The notes below the pieces were generated by a model that saw only the letters and a list, made by a program, of their open reading frames with translations, was not told the origin of the DNA and did no database searches. Below, one piece after another: positions 1-5,213 of a DNA stretch of 5,213 nt. The stretch's first letter is position 1; each line of letters opens with the position of its first letter. Source of the DNA: an uncultured Bacilli bacterium (GTDB lineage Bacteria > Bacillota_I > Bacilli_A > RF39 > UBA660); contig CALVQP010000065.1 in NCBI GenBank assembly GCA_944358225.1, positions 1-5,213 on the forward strand. Direction: 5' to 3'. The translations under genes were made by a program, and so were the position numbers.

Positions 1-26
1 AAGAGATATTATACAACACAAGTTTA

Positions 27-61
27 TATACATTTTAACTAATGATGCGTATACATTTTAA
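27..61. repeat. 12-bp direct repeat, TATACATTTTAA, 23-bp period
   Basis: TATACATTTTAA occurs at 27-38 and again at 50-61, identical over 12 bases and offset by 23 bases (about two helical turns). The flanks do not match. It lies just upstream of the plus-strand promoter at 90-118, so a regulator binding pair is conceivable. In such AT-rich sequence a chance repeat is also quite possible, and no family-specific motif is recognised. Confidence 0.4.
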
Positions 62-89
62 AAAAGGATTAACAAATAAAACTAATCAC

Positions 90-118
90 TTGACACTATA
101 TTATGATTAATTTATGAT
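90..118 (+). promoter_or_regulatory. Sigma-A type promoter TTGACA-N17-TATGAT
   Basis: A perfect -35 hexamer TTGACA (90-95) is followed after exactly 17 bases by TATGAT (113-118), five of six matches to the -10 consensus. Transcription would begin near 125 and run rightward toward the transposase stub and then antisense into the kinase gene. The match is too good to ignore even in AT-rich DNA. It could be an original transposase promoter or belong to a lost flanking gene. Confidence 0.6.
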
Positions 119-136
119 AATGTCTTAAGTGTTAAA

Positions 137-164
137 TTGCAAAAATGACTTACTGTTATATAAT
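137..164 (+). promoter_or_regulatory. Second plus-strand promoter TTGCAA-N16-TATAAT
   Basis: A perfect -10 box TATAAT (159-164) lies 16 bases after TTGCAA (137-142), a four-of-six match to the -35 consensus. The expected start is near 170-172, about 34 bases before the transposase ATG at 205, a normal leader length. The last base of the -10 box is the first base of the palindrome at 164-183, so the start point would fall inside that palindrome. Confidence 0.5.
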
Positions 165-183
165 GTGTCACTGCGGCGACACA
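164..183. repeat. GC-rich interrupted palindrome TGTGTC-N8-GACACA
   Basis: TGTGTC (164-169) and GACACA (178-183) are exact reverse complements around the 8-base spacer ACTGCGGC. The CTGCGGCG core is a conspicuous GC island in surroundings of roughly 20% GC. No T-run follows on either strand, so it is not a normal intrinsic terminator. It may be part of the terminal inverted repeat of the decayed insertion sequence, or an operator covering the start point of the promoter at 137-164. I cannot decide between these because the other end of the element is absent. Confidence 0.5.
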
Positions 184-204
184 AATGGAAAAGGTAGAAT
201 TAAG

Positions 205-294
205 ATGAAAGAACAAGAAAAATATAAAGTGATTAAAGAACTAGTTTATCTTAATGGAAATAAAGTTATAATTATAATTAAAAATTATATATAA
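205..294 (+). pseudogene. Truncated IS1202-type (ISNCY) transposase, N-terminus only
   Basis: A 29-codon frame starts at ATG 205, ten bases after an AAGG ribosome-binding-like element (191-194), and stops at 292-294. Its first 20 residues, MKEQEKYKVIKELVYLNGNK, resemble from memory the conserved start of IS1202-group transposases. In those, an EQ-K-Y-IK-LV-GNK stretch leads into a helix-turn-helix (typically GNK followed by a basic residue and RAA). Here the similarity stops at GNK (codon ending at 264) and is replaced by a low-complexity Val/Ile/Lys/Asn/Tyr tail encoded by the AT-rich kinase 3' flank. The DDE catalytic domain, several hundred residues in intact relatives, is gone, so the product cannot transpose. 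The last ten bases overlap the 3' end of the kinase gene on the other strand. The family call is recognition from a short segment and is moderately secure; a small unrelated ORF is the alternative. Confidence 0.6.
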
Positions 295-1505
295 TATTTG
301 ATAACAAAGATTGTATATTCCCCCTTTTTAGACTCAACATTTATTGTACCATTATTTTTATTAATAATACTCTTAGCTAAAGAAAGACCAATTCCTACGC
401 TTTCTTTCGAAGAATTTTTGGCTTTATAATATCTTTTAAAAATATGAGGTAAATCTTTTTTATCTATTCCGTCTCCATGGTCGATAATAGTTATTTTGTT
501 ATATATTTTATTATAATCAATTTTAATTGTAATAGTAGAGTTATTTGGAGAATGTTCTAAACAGTTTTTTAAAACATTAGCAATAGCTTCAGCTTGCCAT
601 TTTAAATCACATATTATTTTGCCGTTACTATTTTTTTCAAACTCTATATTTACATTTTTAATTTCTGCTAACATTTCCACATTAGAAATGGCCAGATTGA
701 TAATATCACTTACATATACTTGTTTATTAGCAAATTCTATAACGTTGGCATCAAATTTAGATAGTTTTAGTATTTCTTGAATTAAAAAGTTAATATTTAT
801 AATTTCTCGTTTAATATTTTGAATAAACTCAGTTTTAGTTTTATTATCCATATTGGGATTATCTAAAATATTATCTAACATTATATTAATAGAAGTTAAA
901 GGAGTTTTTAACTGATGAGATATATCAGACAAAGCTTCTTTTAATTTAACCTTATCTTGTTTAGAATTTTCAGCGGCTTCTTTTAACATAATTGTTGTTT
1001 TATAAATTTCATTTTTTAAGATAGATAATATATCTTCACCATTATCAGAAATATCGATAGAATAATTTTTTTTATTAATTTTTTCAATACATCTTACTAT
1101 TTTTTTTATTTCCAGATCTAATTTTTTTTCATGTTTTAGATAAAGAAGTATAATACTTAAAAAGGAAGCTATAATTATAATATTATAAAAAATAATAAAA
1201 GTTTTAAAAGCATGCTCATTTTCTGAAATTAAAGATTCTTTATTTATATCAATACCATATTTTAAAAAATTATCAGTATTAAAAGTTTCTTTTGTATTTA
1301 AAATTTCAATTAGTTCATTTGGATCAATATTAGGGTATGTATTTTCTATTAAATTAATTATTGAATTAATTTTATTATTATAATTTTTAGTATAAATGTG
1401 ATATTGATAGCCAAAAAATATATTGCCAATAATTAAAAAAGTGAAAATGGGAATTAAAGAAATAAGTAAAAATTTTTTTAAGTGTTCTTTATTTTCTAGT
1501 TTCAT
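285..1505 (-). CDS. Membrane sensor histidine kinase of a two-component system
   Basis: This 406-residue kinase should phosphorylate the response regulator encoded just upstream. Two membrane segments (about residues 11-33 and 103-123) enclose an external region of about 69 residues that is probably the sensor. A HAMP-like linker and coiled coil (about 124-190) lead to the dimerisation and phosphotransfer helix, with SDISHQLKTPLTS and phospho-acceptor His197. The ATP-binding domain has an N box (N310, N314), a G1 box DHGDG (342-346), an F box around F356 and a G2 box GIGL (371-374), so all catalytic motifs are present. I chose ATG at 1505; an in-frame TTG directly before it (1508) would add one residue. 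The start overlaps the regulator gene by 17 nt and has only a weak AGGA upstream, suggesting translational coupling. The sizeable external domain argues against the BceS class, whose extracellular loop is very short, and favours a VncS/VanS-like layout. The C-terminus looks natural despite the adjoining transposase remnant. The ligand is unknown. Confidence 0.95.
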   Translation of the reverse strand: MKLENKEHLKKFLLISLIPIFTFLIIGNIFFGYQYHIYTKNYNNKINSIINLIENTYPNIDPNELIEILNTKETFNTDNFLKYGIDINKESLISENEHAFKTFIIFYNIIIIASFLSIILLYLKHEKKLDLEIKKIVRCIEKINKKNYSIDISDNGEDILSILKNEIYKTTIMLKEAAENSKQDKVKLKEALSDISHQLKTPLTSINIMLDNILDNPNMDNKTKTEFIQNIKREIININFLIQEILKLSKFDANVIEFANKQVYVSDIINLAISNVEMLAEIKNVNIEFEKNSNGKIICDLKWQAEAIANVLKNCLEHSPNNSTITIKIDYNKIYNKITIIDHGDGIDKKDLPHIFKRYYKAKNSSKESVGIGLSLAKSIINKNNGTINVESKKGEYTIFVIKYYI

Positions 1506-2151
1506 CAATTCTATATCCTATTCCTTTGATAGTTATAATAATATCTGTACCTAATTTTTCTCTAATTCTTTTTAAATAAACTGTTAAAGTATTATCATTA
1601 ACATCGTTACCTGTCCATTCCCATATTTTTTCTAAAATATAATCTCTTCTAACAACTCGATTTAAATTAGTAAATAGTAAATATAATATTTTTAATTCTA
1701 GCCTTGTTAATAAAACTAATTGGCAATTTTTTCTAACTTCCATTTTATCAAAATCAAAACTAATATCATCAATTGTGATAATAGATTCATTTTTATTTTT
1801 CATAATATTTCTTTTAATACGTGCTAATAATTCTTTAGTAGAAAATGGCTTTGTCATATAATCTTCTACTCCAAGTTCTAAACCCTTAACAACATCTTCT
1901 TCACTATCTCTGACTGTTAAAAATATTGTAGGTATATTTTTATCTTTTATGAAATTTTGATATAGATCAAAACCATTACCATCGGGTAAAGATATGTCAA
2001 TAATAGTTAAATCTATTTTGAGATCATTATTTAAATACTCGATAGTGTTAGCTACATCTTTACAATCTACAACATTATAATTTTGAGTTTCTAAAGAGTA
2101 TTTTAAACTTTTTCTAATACTTTCATTATCTTCAACTAATAAAATATTCAT
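1489..2151 (-). CDS. OmpR/PhoB-family DNA-binding response regulator
   Basis: This 220-residue protein is of normal family length. The receiver domain (about 1-118) shows the acidic pair E7-D8, the phospho-acceptor D52 in the IDISLPDG segment, the conserved T79 and K101 in the KPF motif. A winged-helix DNA-binding domain (about 125-216) follows, with a recognition helix around 187-200 (DNTLTVYLKRIREKL) and the wing signature IKGIGYRI (208-215). It is therefore a phosphorylation-controlled transcription factor, paired with the kinase whose gene overlaps its 3' end. A strong AAAGGAGG (2156-2163) four bases before ATG 2151 supports the start. The most likely target is the promoter of the adjacent ABC transporter operon, which lies outside the window. 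That target assignment is inferred from gene neighbourhood in similar loci. VncR- or VanR-like regulators share this architecture, but the sequence alone does not justify a specific gene name. Confidence 0.95.
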   Translation of the reverse strand: MNILLVEDNESIRKSLKYSLETQNYNVVDCKDVANTIEYLNNDLKIDLTIIDISLPDGNGFDLYQNFIKDKNIPTIFLTVRDSEEDVVKGLELGVEDYMTKPFSTKELLARIKRNIMKNKNESIITIDDISFDFDKMEVRKNCQLVLLTRLELKILYLLFTNLNRVVRRDYILEKIWEWTGNDVNDNTLTVYLKRIREKLGTDIIITIKGIGYRIDETRK

Positions 2152-2172
2152 AAGTCCTCCTTTATTAATTTA

Positions 2173-2181
2173 AGTATAACA
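2173..2181 (-). promoter_or_regulatory. Possible extended -10 promoter for the regulator-kinase pair
   Basis: On the minus strand TGTTATACT (2181 down to 2173) fits the extended -10 pattern TGnTATAAT with one mismatch. Transcription would start near 2166, just before the AAAGGAGG at 2163-2156, giving a leader of only about 15 bases. The place where a -35 box should sit (about 2196-2201) reads GGAAAA and is no match, so the promoter would rely on the TG element. It directly follows the terminator of the permease gene, which is the main contextual support. Confidence 0.35.
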
Positions 2182-2204
2182 AAAAAAGGAAAATATTTTC
2201 CTTT
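2181..2204 (-). terminator. Rho-independent terminator after the permease gene
   Basis: Positions 2185-2204 form a perfect 20-base palindrome, AAAGGAAAATATTTTCCTTT, which folds as an 8-bp stem with a 4-base loop. On the minus strand it runs into seven consecutive T (2187-2181), the expected U tract. The stem has only two G-C pairs, so termination is probably partial. It begins inside the permease TAA (2205-2203), so a ribosome stopping there would cover its first arm. There is no T-run on the plus strand, so it acts only in the direction of the operon. Confidence 0.65.
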
Positions 2205-4830
2205 AAATGTTATCATTTCGAATAGTTTCTATAATATTTTGTTTGTTAATTTTATTTATAGAATACTTCATGATTATAAAAATCAAGATAAATACAACAG
2301 CAATAGAAATAATTATGGCGAGTAATGGTAATTTATACGGTAGACCAGATTCTCCTACTAAGAAATGATAAATTATATATGATAAGACTAAGCCAATTGG
2401 AATACCAATTATTAAGGCTTTTAGCCCCATAAATAAACTTTCTAATTTAATCATTCTATTAAATTCTTTTTTAGTCATTCCAATGGATTTTAACATAGCA
2501 AATTCCTGAGCACGAAGATGCATATTAGTAGTGATAGTATTGAATATATTAGTTATCCCAATTAAGGAAATTACAATGATAAACCCATATAAGAATATAC
2601 CTATTAAAGTAAATAAATTACTCATCATTTTAGCATTTTCTTCAGAATTATTTAAATAGTAATCTTCGCCTTTTAAATATGTGTCAATTTCATCTTGTAA
2701 TTTATTAGCATCATTTGATTTATAACATATTTCAATAACATTGCTAGTAGTAATTTGATCAAACAGTTCATCACTGATAATTAATTTGGCACCATCGATA
2801 TTTTTAAGACCAAATGGCACTTTTTCCGTAACTAAACCAATCTTTAAATCAATATTTTCATCGTTAGTTAAGGTTCCACTAATTGTATCATTAGCCTCTA
2901 AATCATAAATACGCATATAGTCACTTATAAATTTGTCTTTTTCTTCATCATACTTAGTAACTACTGAATAATCTGATAAGATAGCTTGGTCTTTGATATC
3001 ATCATATTTTAGTCCTAATGAGGAAATATATTTATTATATTGCTCTTTTCCCAAGACCATTATGCTGATATAATTATCTATTTCCGGATCAAATTCTAAG
3101 TTAAGATAATCAATATATTTTTGATTGTAGTAATTTTCTTTAGTTTTTAAATCACTTTGTCTTAAGATAGCATAATCATTAATGTTATCAAATTTAGTTG
3201 TTTCGATAAATTTTTGATAAGTTTCTTCTTTATAATCGTTTGCTGAAAGTAACAAATTATAATCACTTAGCTTTAGTTCATTTTCGACGGTATCAAAAGC
3301 CATATTCATAAAGCTAGATAAAGCAATAAAAACTAATACTGACACGATAATAGAAATAATTGTCGTTCGATATTTCTTTTTATTTCTTTTTAAATTTTTA
3401 TAAGATATTTCTCCACCCATTCTAAAAAGTCTTTTGATTATTTTTGGTGATTTAATATTTTTAGAATTGATTTTAATATTAGAACTATTTCTTATGGAAT
3501 CGATTAAAGAAATGTTTGCTGCTCTTTTAGCACTTTGGAAGGCCGAAAAATAAAGCGTTATTATTCCTAAGACTATGGCAATTATGATAGATAAAAGAGA
3601 AAAGGAAAAATAAAGTTTTAAACCAGATGCTAACATATCTTTTATATAATAGTTACTAATGATAATTAGAATAAAAGAGGCTAAAAGTCCTAATACTATT
3701 CCTAAAGGAATACCTATTAAGCCTAGTATGGAAGCTTCGTAAAAAACATTTTTTCTAATTTGTTTTTTAGTAGCACCAACACTTTTTAACATACCATATT
3801 GTTTTATTTTTTCTGTTATGGAAATGTCAAAACTGTTTTTTATACAAAATACGGAAGTAAAAACGATTATTCCGATTATAATACCTGCTACAACTCCTAA
3901 TTCTTTAAAACCACTATTACTATCTAGCGGATTAGTTTCTAAAGAAATTAAATAGCTATTAAGATTAATATCGTACTTGGCTTTATTTAACTGTTCATCA
4001 ATCTTTTTAAACTCATCAGCGCTTATAGGAGTATTGGGCATGTAGGCTTTAGTAAATATTTCTTCGTCAATACCTAGGATACTAGCCGTAATATTATAAA
4101 CATTTTTGGTACCATCTTTGGTAAATCGTGCGTATACATCTAAAGTGCCACTTAATTCTTTGTTGTCAAGATAAGTTATAAATGTGTAGCCAGGAGCAGA
4201 ATAATCTTCTATATTACTTGCTGGACGCTCTATAATACCAACTATTTTATAGGTTTTGCTAGTTGGATCAATTATTTTTTCTGCCGGCGTTTTTTCATCT
4301 TCATTAACTTCATAGGTATTAGTTTGATTTAACGGCTCATTATTGTTATTTACACGATTACCAACATCTAAGGTTATCTCATCGCCAACACTTAAATCTA
4401 GACGACCATTGGTTTTTAGATGAGTAGGAATAACAATTTCTTTATCATTTTTAGGTAATCTACCAGAAGTAAGTTTAACCGATAAATTTTTTAAAGAATC
4501 AGCAGTAAAAGCTTTAATATAGGCATATGGTTTATATTCATTTTGCGAATCAATTTTAGCATAACCAATATTTTTTGTGAAATTTAACTTTTCAATGGCT
4601 CTATTATTTTCAAACTCGTCAAGATCCTCAAATGCTACGTCATAAAAGGCAACATGAAAATTTCCTTTTTCTTGCGTTTCAAAATTTATTAGTGATTTAA
4701 TTCCACTGGAATAAATGGAAGCAACAGCCGTAATTAAAGCAACAGATAAGATAATTCCGATAATAGTGACAATTGTTCTTTTTTTATTTAATTTTAAATT
4801 TTTGATAGTTAATTTGTTAAGTAAGTTCAT
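2203..4830 (-). CDS. FtsX/MacB-type ABC transporter permease, two-repeat form
   Basis: This 875-residue membrane protein is the transport or signalling subunit partnered with the ATPase encoded 2 nt upstream. It is an internal duplication of a 1+3 helix unit. In the first half, TM1 (about 19-43) is followed by an external domain of about 265 residues (44-310) and three helices (about 311-333, 363-393, 405-432). In the second half, a helix (about 487-511) is followed by an external domain of about 225 residues (512-737) and three helices (about 738-765, 797-824, 833-855). Both halves keep the FtsX-domain signature after the large loop: MLKSVGATKKQI (347-358) and MLKSIGMTKKEF (779-790), probably the cytoplasmic elements that contact the ATPase. 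The entry segments IKNLKLNKKR and YKNLKRNKKK also match. Family members do not usually move substrate through a channel; they use ATP-driven movement to act on periplasmic, lipoprotein or antimicrobial-peptide targets. An AAGGAGG seven bases before ATG 4830 fixes the start. The substrate is unknown. The two large loops separate it from BceB, which has ten helices and one large loop. Confidence 0.93.
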   Translation of the reverse strand: MNLLNKLTIKNLKLNKKRTIVTIIGIILSVALITAVASIYSSGIKSLINFETQEKGNFHVAFYDVAFEDLDEFENNRAIEKLNFTKNIGYAKIDSQNEYKPYAYIKAFTADSLKNLSVKLTSGRLPKNDKEIVIPTHLKTNGRLDLSVGDEITLDVGNRVNNNNEPLNQTNTYEVNEDEKTPAEKIIDPTSKTYKIVGIIERPASNIEDYSAPGYTFITYLDNKELSGTLDVYARFTKDGTKNVYNITASILGIDEEIFTKAYMPNTPISADEFKKIDEQLNKAKYDINLNSYLISLETNPLDSNSGFKELGVVAGIIIGIIVFTSVFCIKNSFDISITEKIKQYGMLKSVGATKKQIRKNVFYEASILGLIGIPLGIVLGLLASFILIIISNYYIKDMLASGLKLYFSFSLLSIIIAIVLGIITLYFSAFQSAKRAANISLIDSIRNSSNIKINSKNIKSPKIIKRLFRMGGEISYKNLKRNKKKYRTTIISIIVSVLVFIALSSFMNMAFDTVENELKLSDYNLLLSANDYKEETYQKFIETTKFDNINDYAILRQSDLKTKENYYNQKYIDYLNLEFDPEIDNYISIMVLGKEQYNKYISSLGLKYDDIKDQAILSDYSVVTKYDEEKDKFISDYMRIYDLEANDTISGTLTNDENIDLKIGLVTEKVPFGLKNIDGAKLIISDELFDQITTSNVIEICYKSNDANKLQDEIDTYLKGEDYYLNNSEENAKMMSNLFTLIGIFLYGFIIVISLIGITNIFNTITTNMHLRAQEFAMLKSIGMTKKEFNRMIKLESLFMGLKALIIGIPIGLVLSYIIYHFLVGESGLPYKLPLLAIIISIAVVFILIFIIMKYSINKINKQNIIETIRNDNI

Positions 4831-4832
4831 CT

Positions 4833-5213
4833 TTAATCCTCCTTAACAATTTTTCCGTCTTCTATCTTAATGATTCGATCAGCCATTTTAGCTATTTCCA
4901 TATTGTGAGTAATCATAATTACGGTTTGTTTATATTCTTTATTAGATTTTTTTAGTAAATAAACTATTTCATCGCTCGCGCGGGAATCTAAGTTTCCAGT
5001 TGGCTCATCAGCTAATATGACTGACGGATTAGTAATTAAAGCTCGTCCTATTGAGACTCTTTGCTGCTGACCACCAGATAATTCATTAGGCAAATGTTTT
5101 TTTCTGTTTTCTAAACCAAGAATTTTTAGTAATTCTTCTAACTTTTCTTGATCAACTTGACGATTGTCTAACTCTAAGGGCAAAGTGATATTTTCTTCGA
5201 CATTTAATATAGG
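4833..5213 (-). CDS. ABC transporter ATP-binding protein (MacB/LolD type), 5' end outside window
   Basis: The last 126 residues of an ATPase that powers the adjacent permease at the cytoplasmic face. The visible part begins NVEENITLPLEL, a segment that in this family follows the Q loop. Then come the signature LSGGQQQR (45-52 of the fragment), Walker B VILADE with D69 and E70, the D-loop PTGNLD (71-76) and the switch histidine H103 in ITHN. The frame is open to the right edge; a TTG at 5183 is an internal leucine codon, not the start. By comparison with family members of about 220-255 residues, roughly 95-110 residues, including Walker A and the Q loop, lie beyond the edge. The C-terminus ends shortly after the ATPase core (KIEDGKIVKED) with no added domain. 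The stop lies 2 nt before the permease ATG, so the two are translated together. The GNLD form and NVEENI segment place it in the MacB/LolD/FtsE-like group rather than among importer ATPases. Confidence 0.95.
   Translation of the reverse strand, partial: PILNVEENITLPLELDNRQVDQEKLEELLKILGLENRKKHLPNELSGGQQQRVSIGRALITNPSVILADEPTGNLDSRASDEIVYLLKKSNKEYKQTVIMITHNMEIAKMADRIIKIEDGKIVKED
4838..4844 (-). promoter_or_regulatory. Ribosome binding site AAGGAGG for the permease, inside the ATPase gene
   Basis: AAGGAGG on the minus strand is a perfect Shine-Dalgarno match seven bases before ATG 4830. It overlaps the codons for the last Lys-Glu-Asp residues of the ATPase. This fixes the permease start and implies that the two subunits are made together from one transcript. 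Confidence 0.85.

Larger units (their letters stand above)
1..163. other. AT-rich non-coding flank left of the transposase stub
   Basis: No convincing gene is visible here. The stretch contains a 12-base direct repeat and two plus-strand promoter-like sequences, listed separately. One plus-strand frame is open from the left edge to a TAA at 59-61 (19 codons) and could be the tail of a gene outside the window, but that length is unremarkable in DNA this AT-rich. The part next to the palindrome may belong to an old insertion sequence or to the DNA it inserted into; without the other end of the element the boundary cannot be placed. Confidence 0.5.

Noticed and set aside
2..61. Plus-strand frame open from the left edge to TAA at 59-61, possibly the end of an upstream gene
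   Set aside because: Nineteen open codons are common by chance in AT-rich DNA with several frames to choose from, and the peptide matches nothing I recognise.
164..183. GC-rich palindrome as the operon terminator downstream of the kinase
   Set aside because: On the minus strand it is followed by TTATATAAC rather than a U tract and lies about 100 bases past the stop codon. Its context fits an element end or operator better.
273..289. TATAATT-AAA-AATTATA hairpin at the 3' end of the kinase gene as a terminator
   Set aside because: The stem contains no G-C pair and no T-run of useful length follows on the minus strand, so it is probably a by-product of extreme AT content.
1506..1508. TTG as the kinase start
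   Set aside because: An ATG follows immediately in frame. The difference is a single residue, and ATG is the more likely initiator.
285..2151. BceRS-type regulatory pair
   Set aside because: The kinase has an external region of about 69 residues and a HAMP-like linker, unlike the intramembrane-sensing BceS kinases.
5181..5183. TTG as a start codon for the ATPase
   Set aside because: The frame continues upstream to the window edge with typical family residues (NVEENIT), so this is an internal Leu codon. A protein starting here would also lack Walker A.

Overview
This window looks like chromosomal DNA from a very AT-rich Firmicute (a Bacilli, Erysipelotrichia or Clostridia type, quite possibly gut-associated). 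The reasons are strong AAGGAGG-type ribosome binding sites, heavy use of Lys, Ile and Asn, and protein families typical of low-GC Gram-positives. Tryptophan is encoded by TGG in the kinase and regulator and the frames close on TAA, so nothing points to the UGA=Trp code of mycoplasmas. The species cannot be named from this sequence.

Four genes lie head to tail on the minus strand, so the biological order runs from right to left. First is the ATPase of an ABC transporter, cut by the right edge so that its Walker A end is missing. Next is an 875-residue FtsX/MacB-type permease. Then come an OmpR-family response regulator and a membrane histidine kinase. The ATPase-permease junction is tight (2 nt) and the regulator and kinase overlap, but the 51-nt permease-regulator gap is different. 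It holds a small intrinsic terminator that begins inside the permease stop codon, followed at once by a possible extended -10 promoter for the regulator. The pair therefore looks like a two-component system beside its likely target or partner transporter, with a partial transcriptional break between them. The layout resembles VncRS/Vex-type and other peptide- or antibiotic-responsive modules of Gram-positives; the actual signal and substrate cannot be read from the sequence.

The leftmost ~285 bases are different. They run on the plus strand and contain two good sigma-A-like promoters, a GC-rich interrupted palindrome, and a ribosome binding site followed by a 29-codon reading frame. The first 20 residues of that frame look like the start of an IS1202-type (ISNCY) transposase, which then breaks off against the 3' end of the kinase gene. 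I read this as the decayed left end of an insertion sequence. Its promoters now point into the kinase gene in antisense.

I see no RNA gene, CRISPR array or complete mobile element, and no convincing case for an undescribed system. The most interesting points are the antisense-facing promoters on the transposase stub and the terminator/promoter arrangement in the permease-regulator gap.
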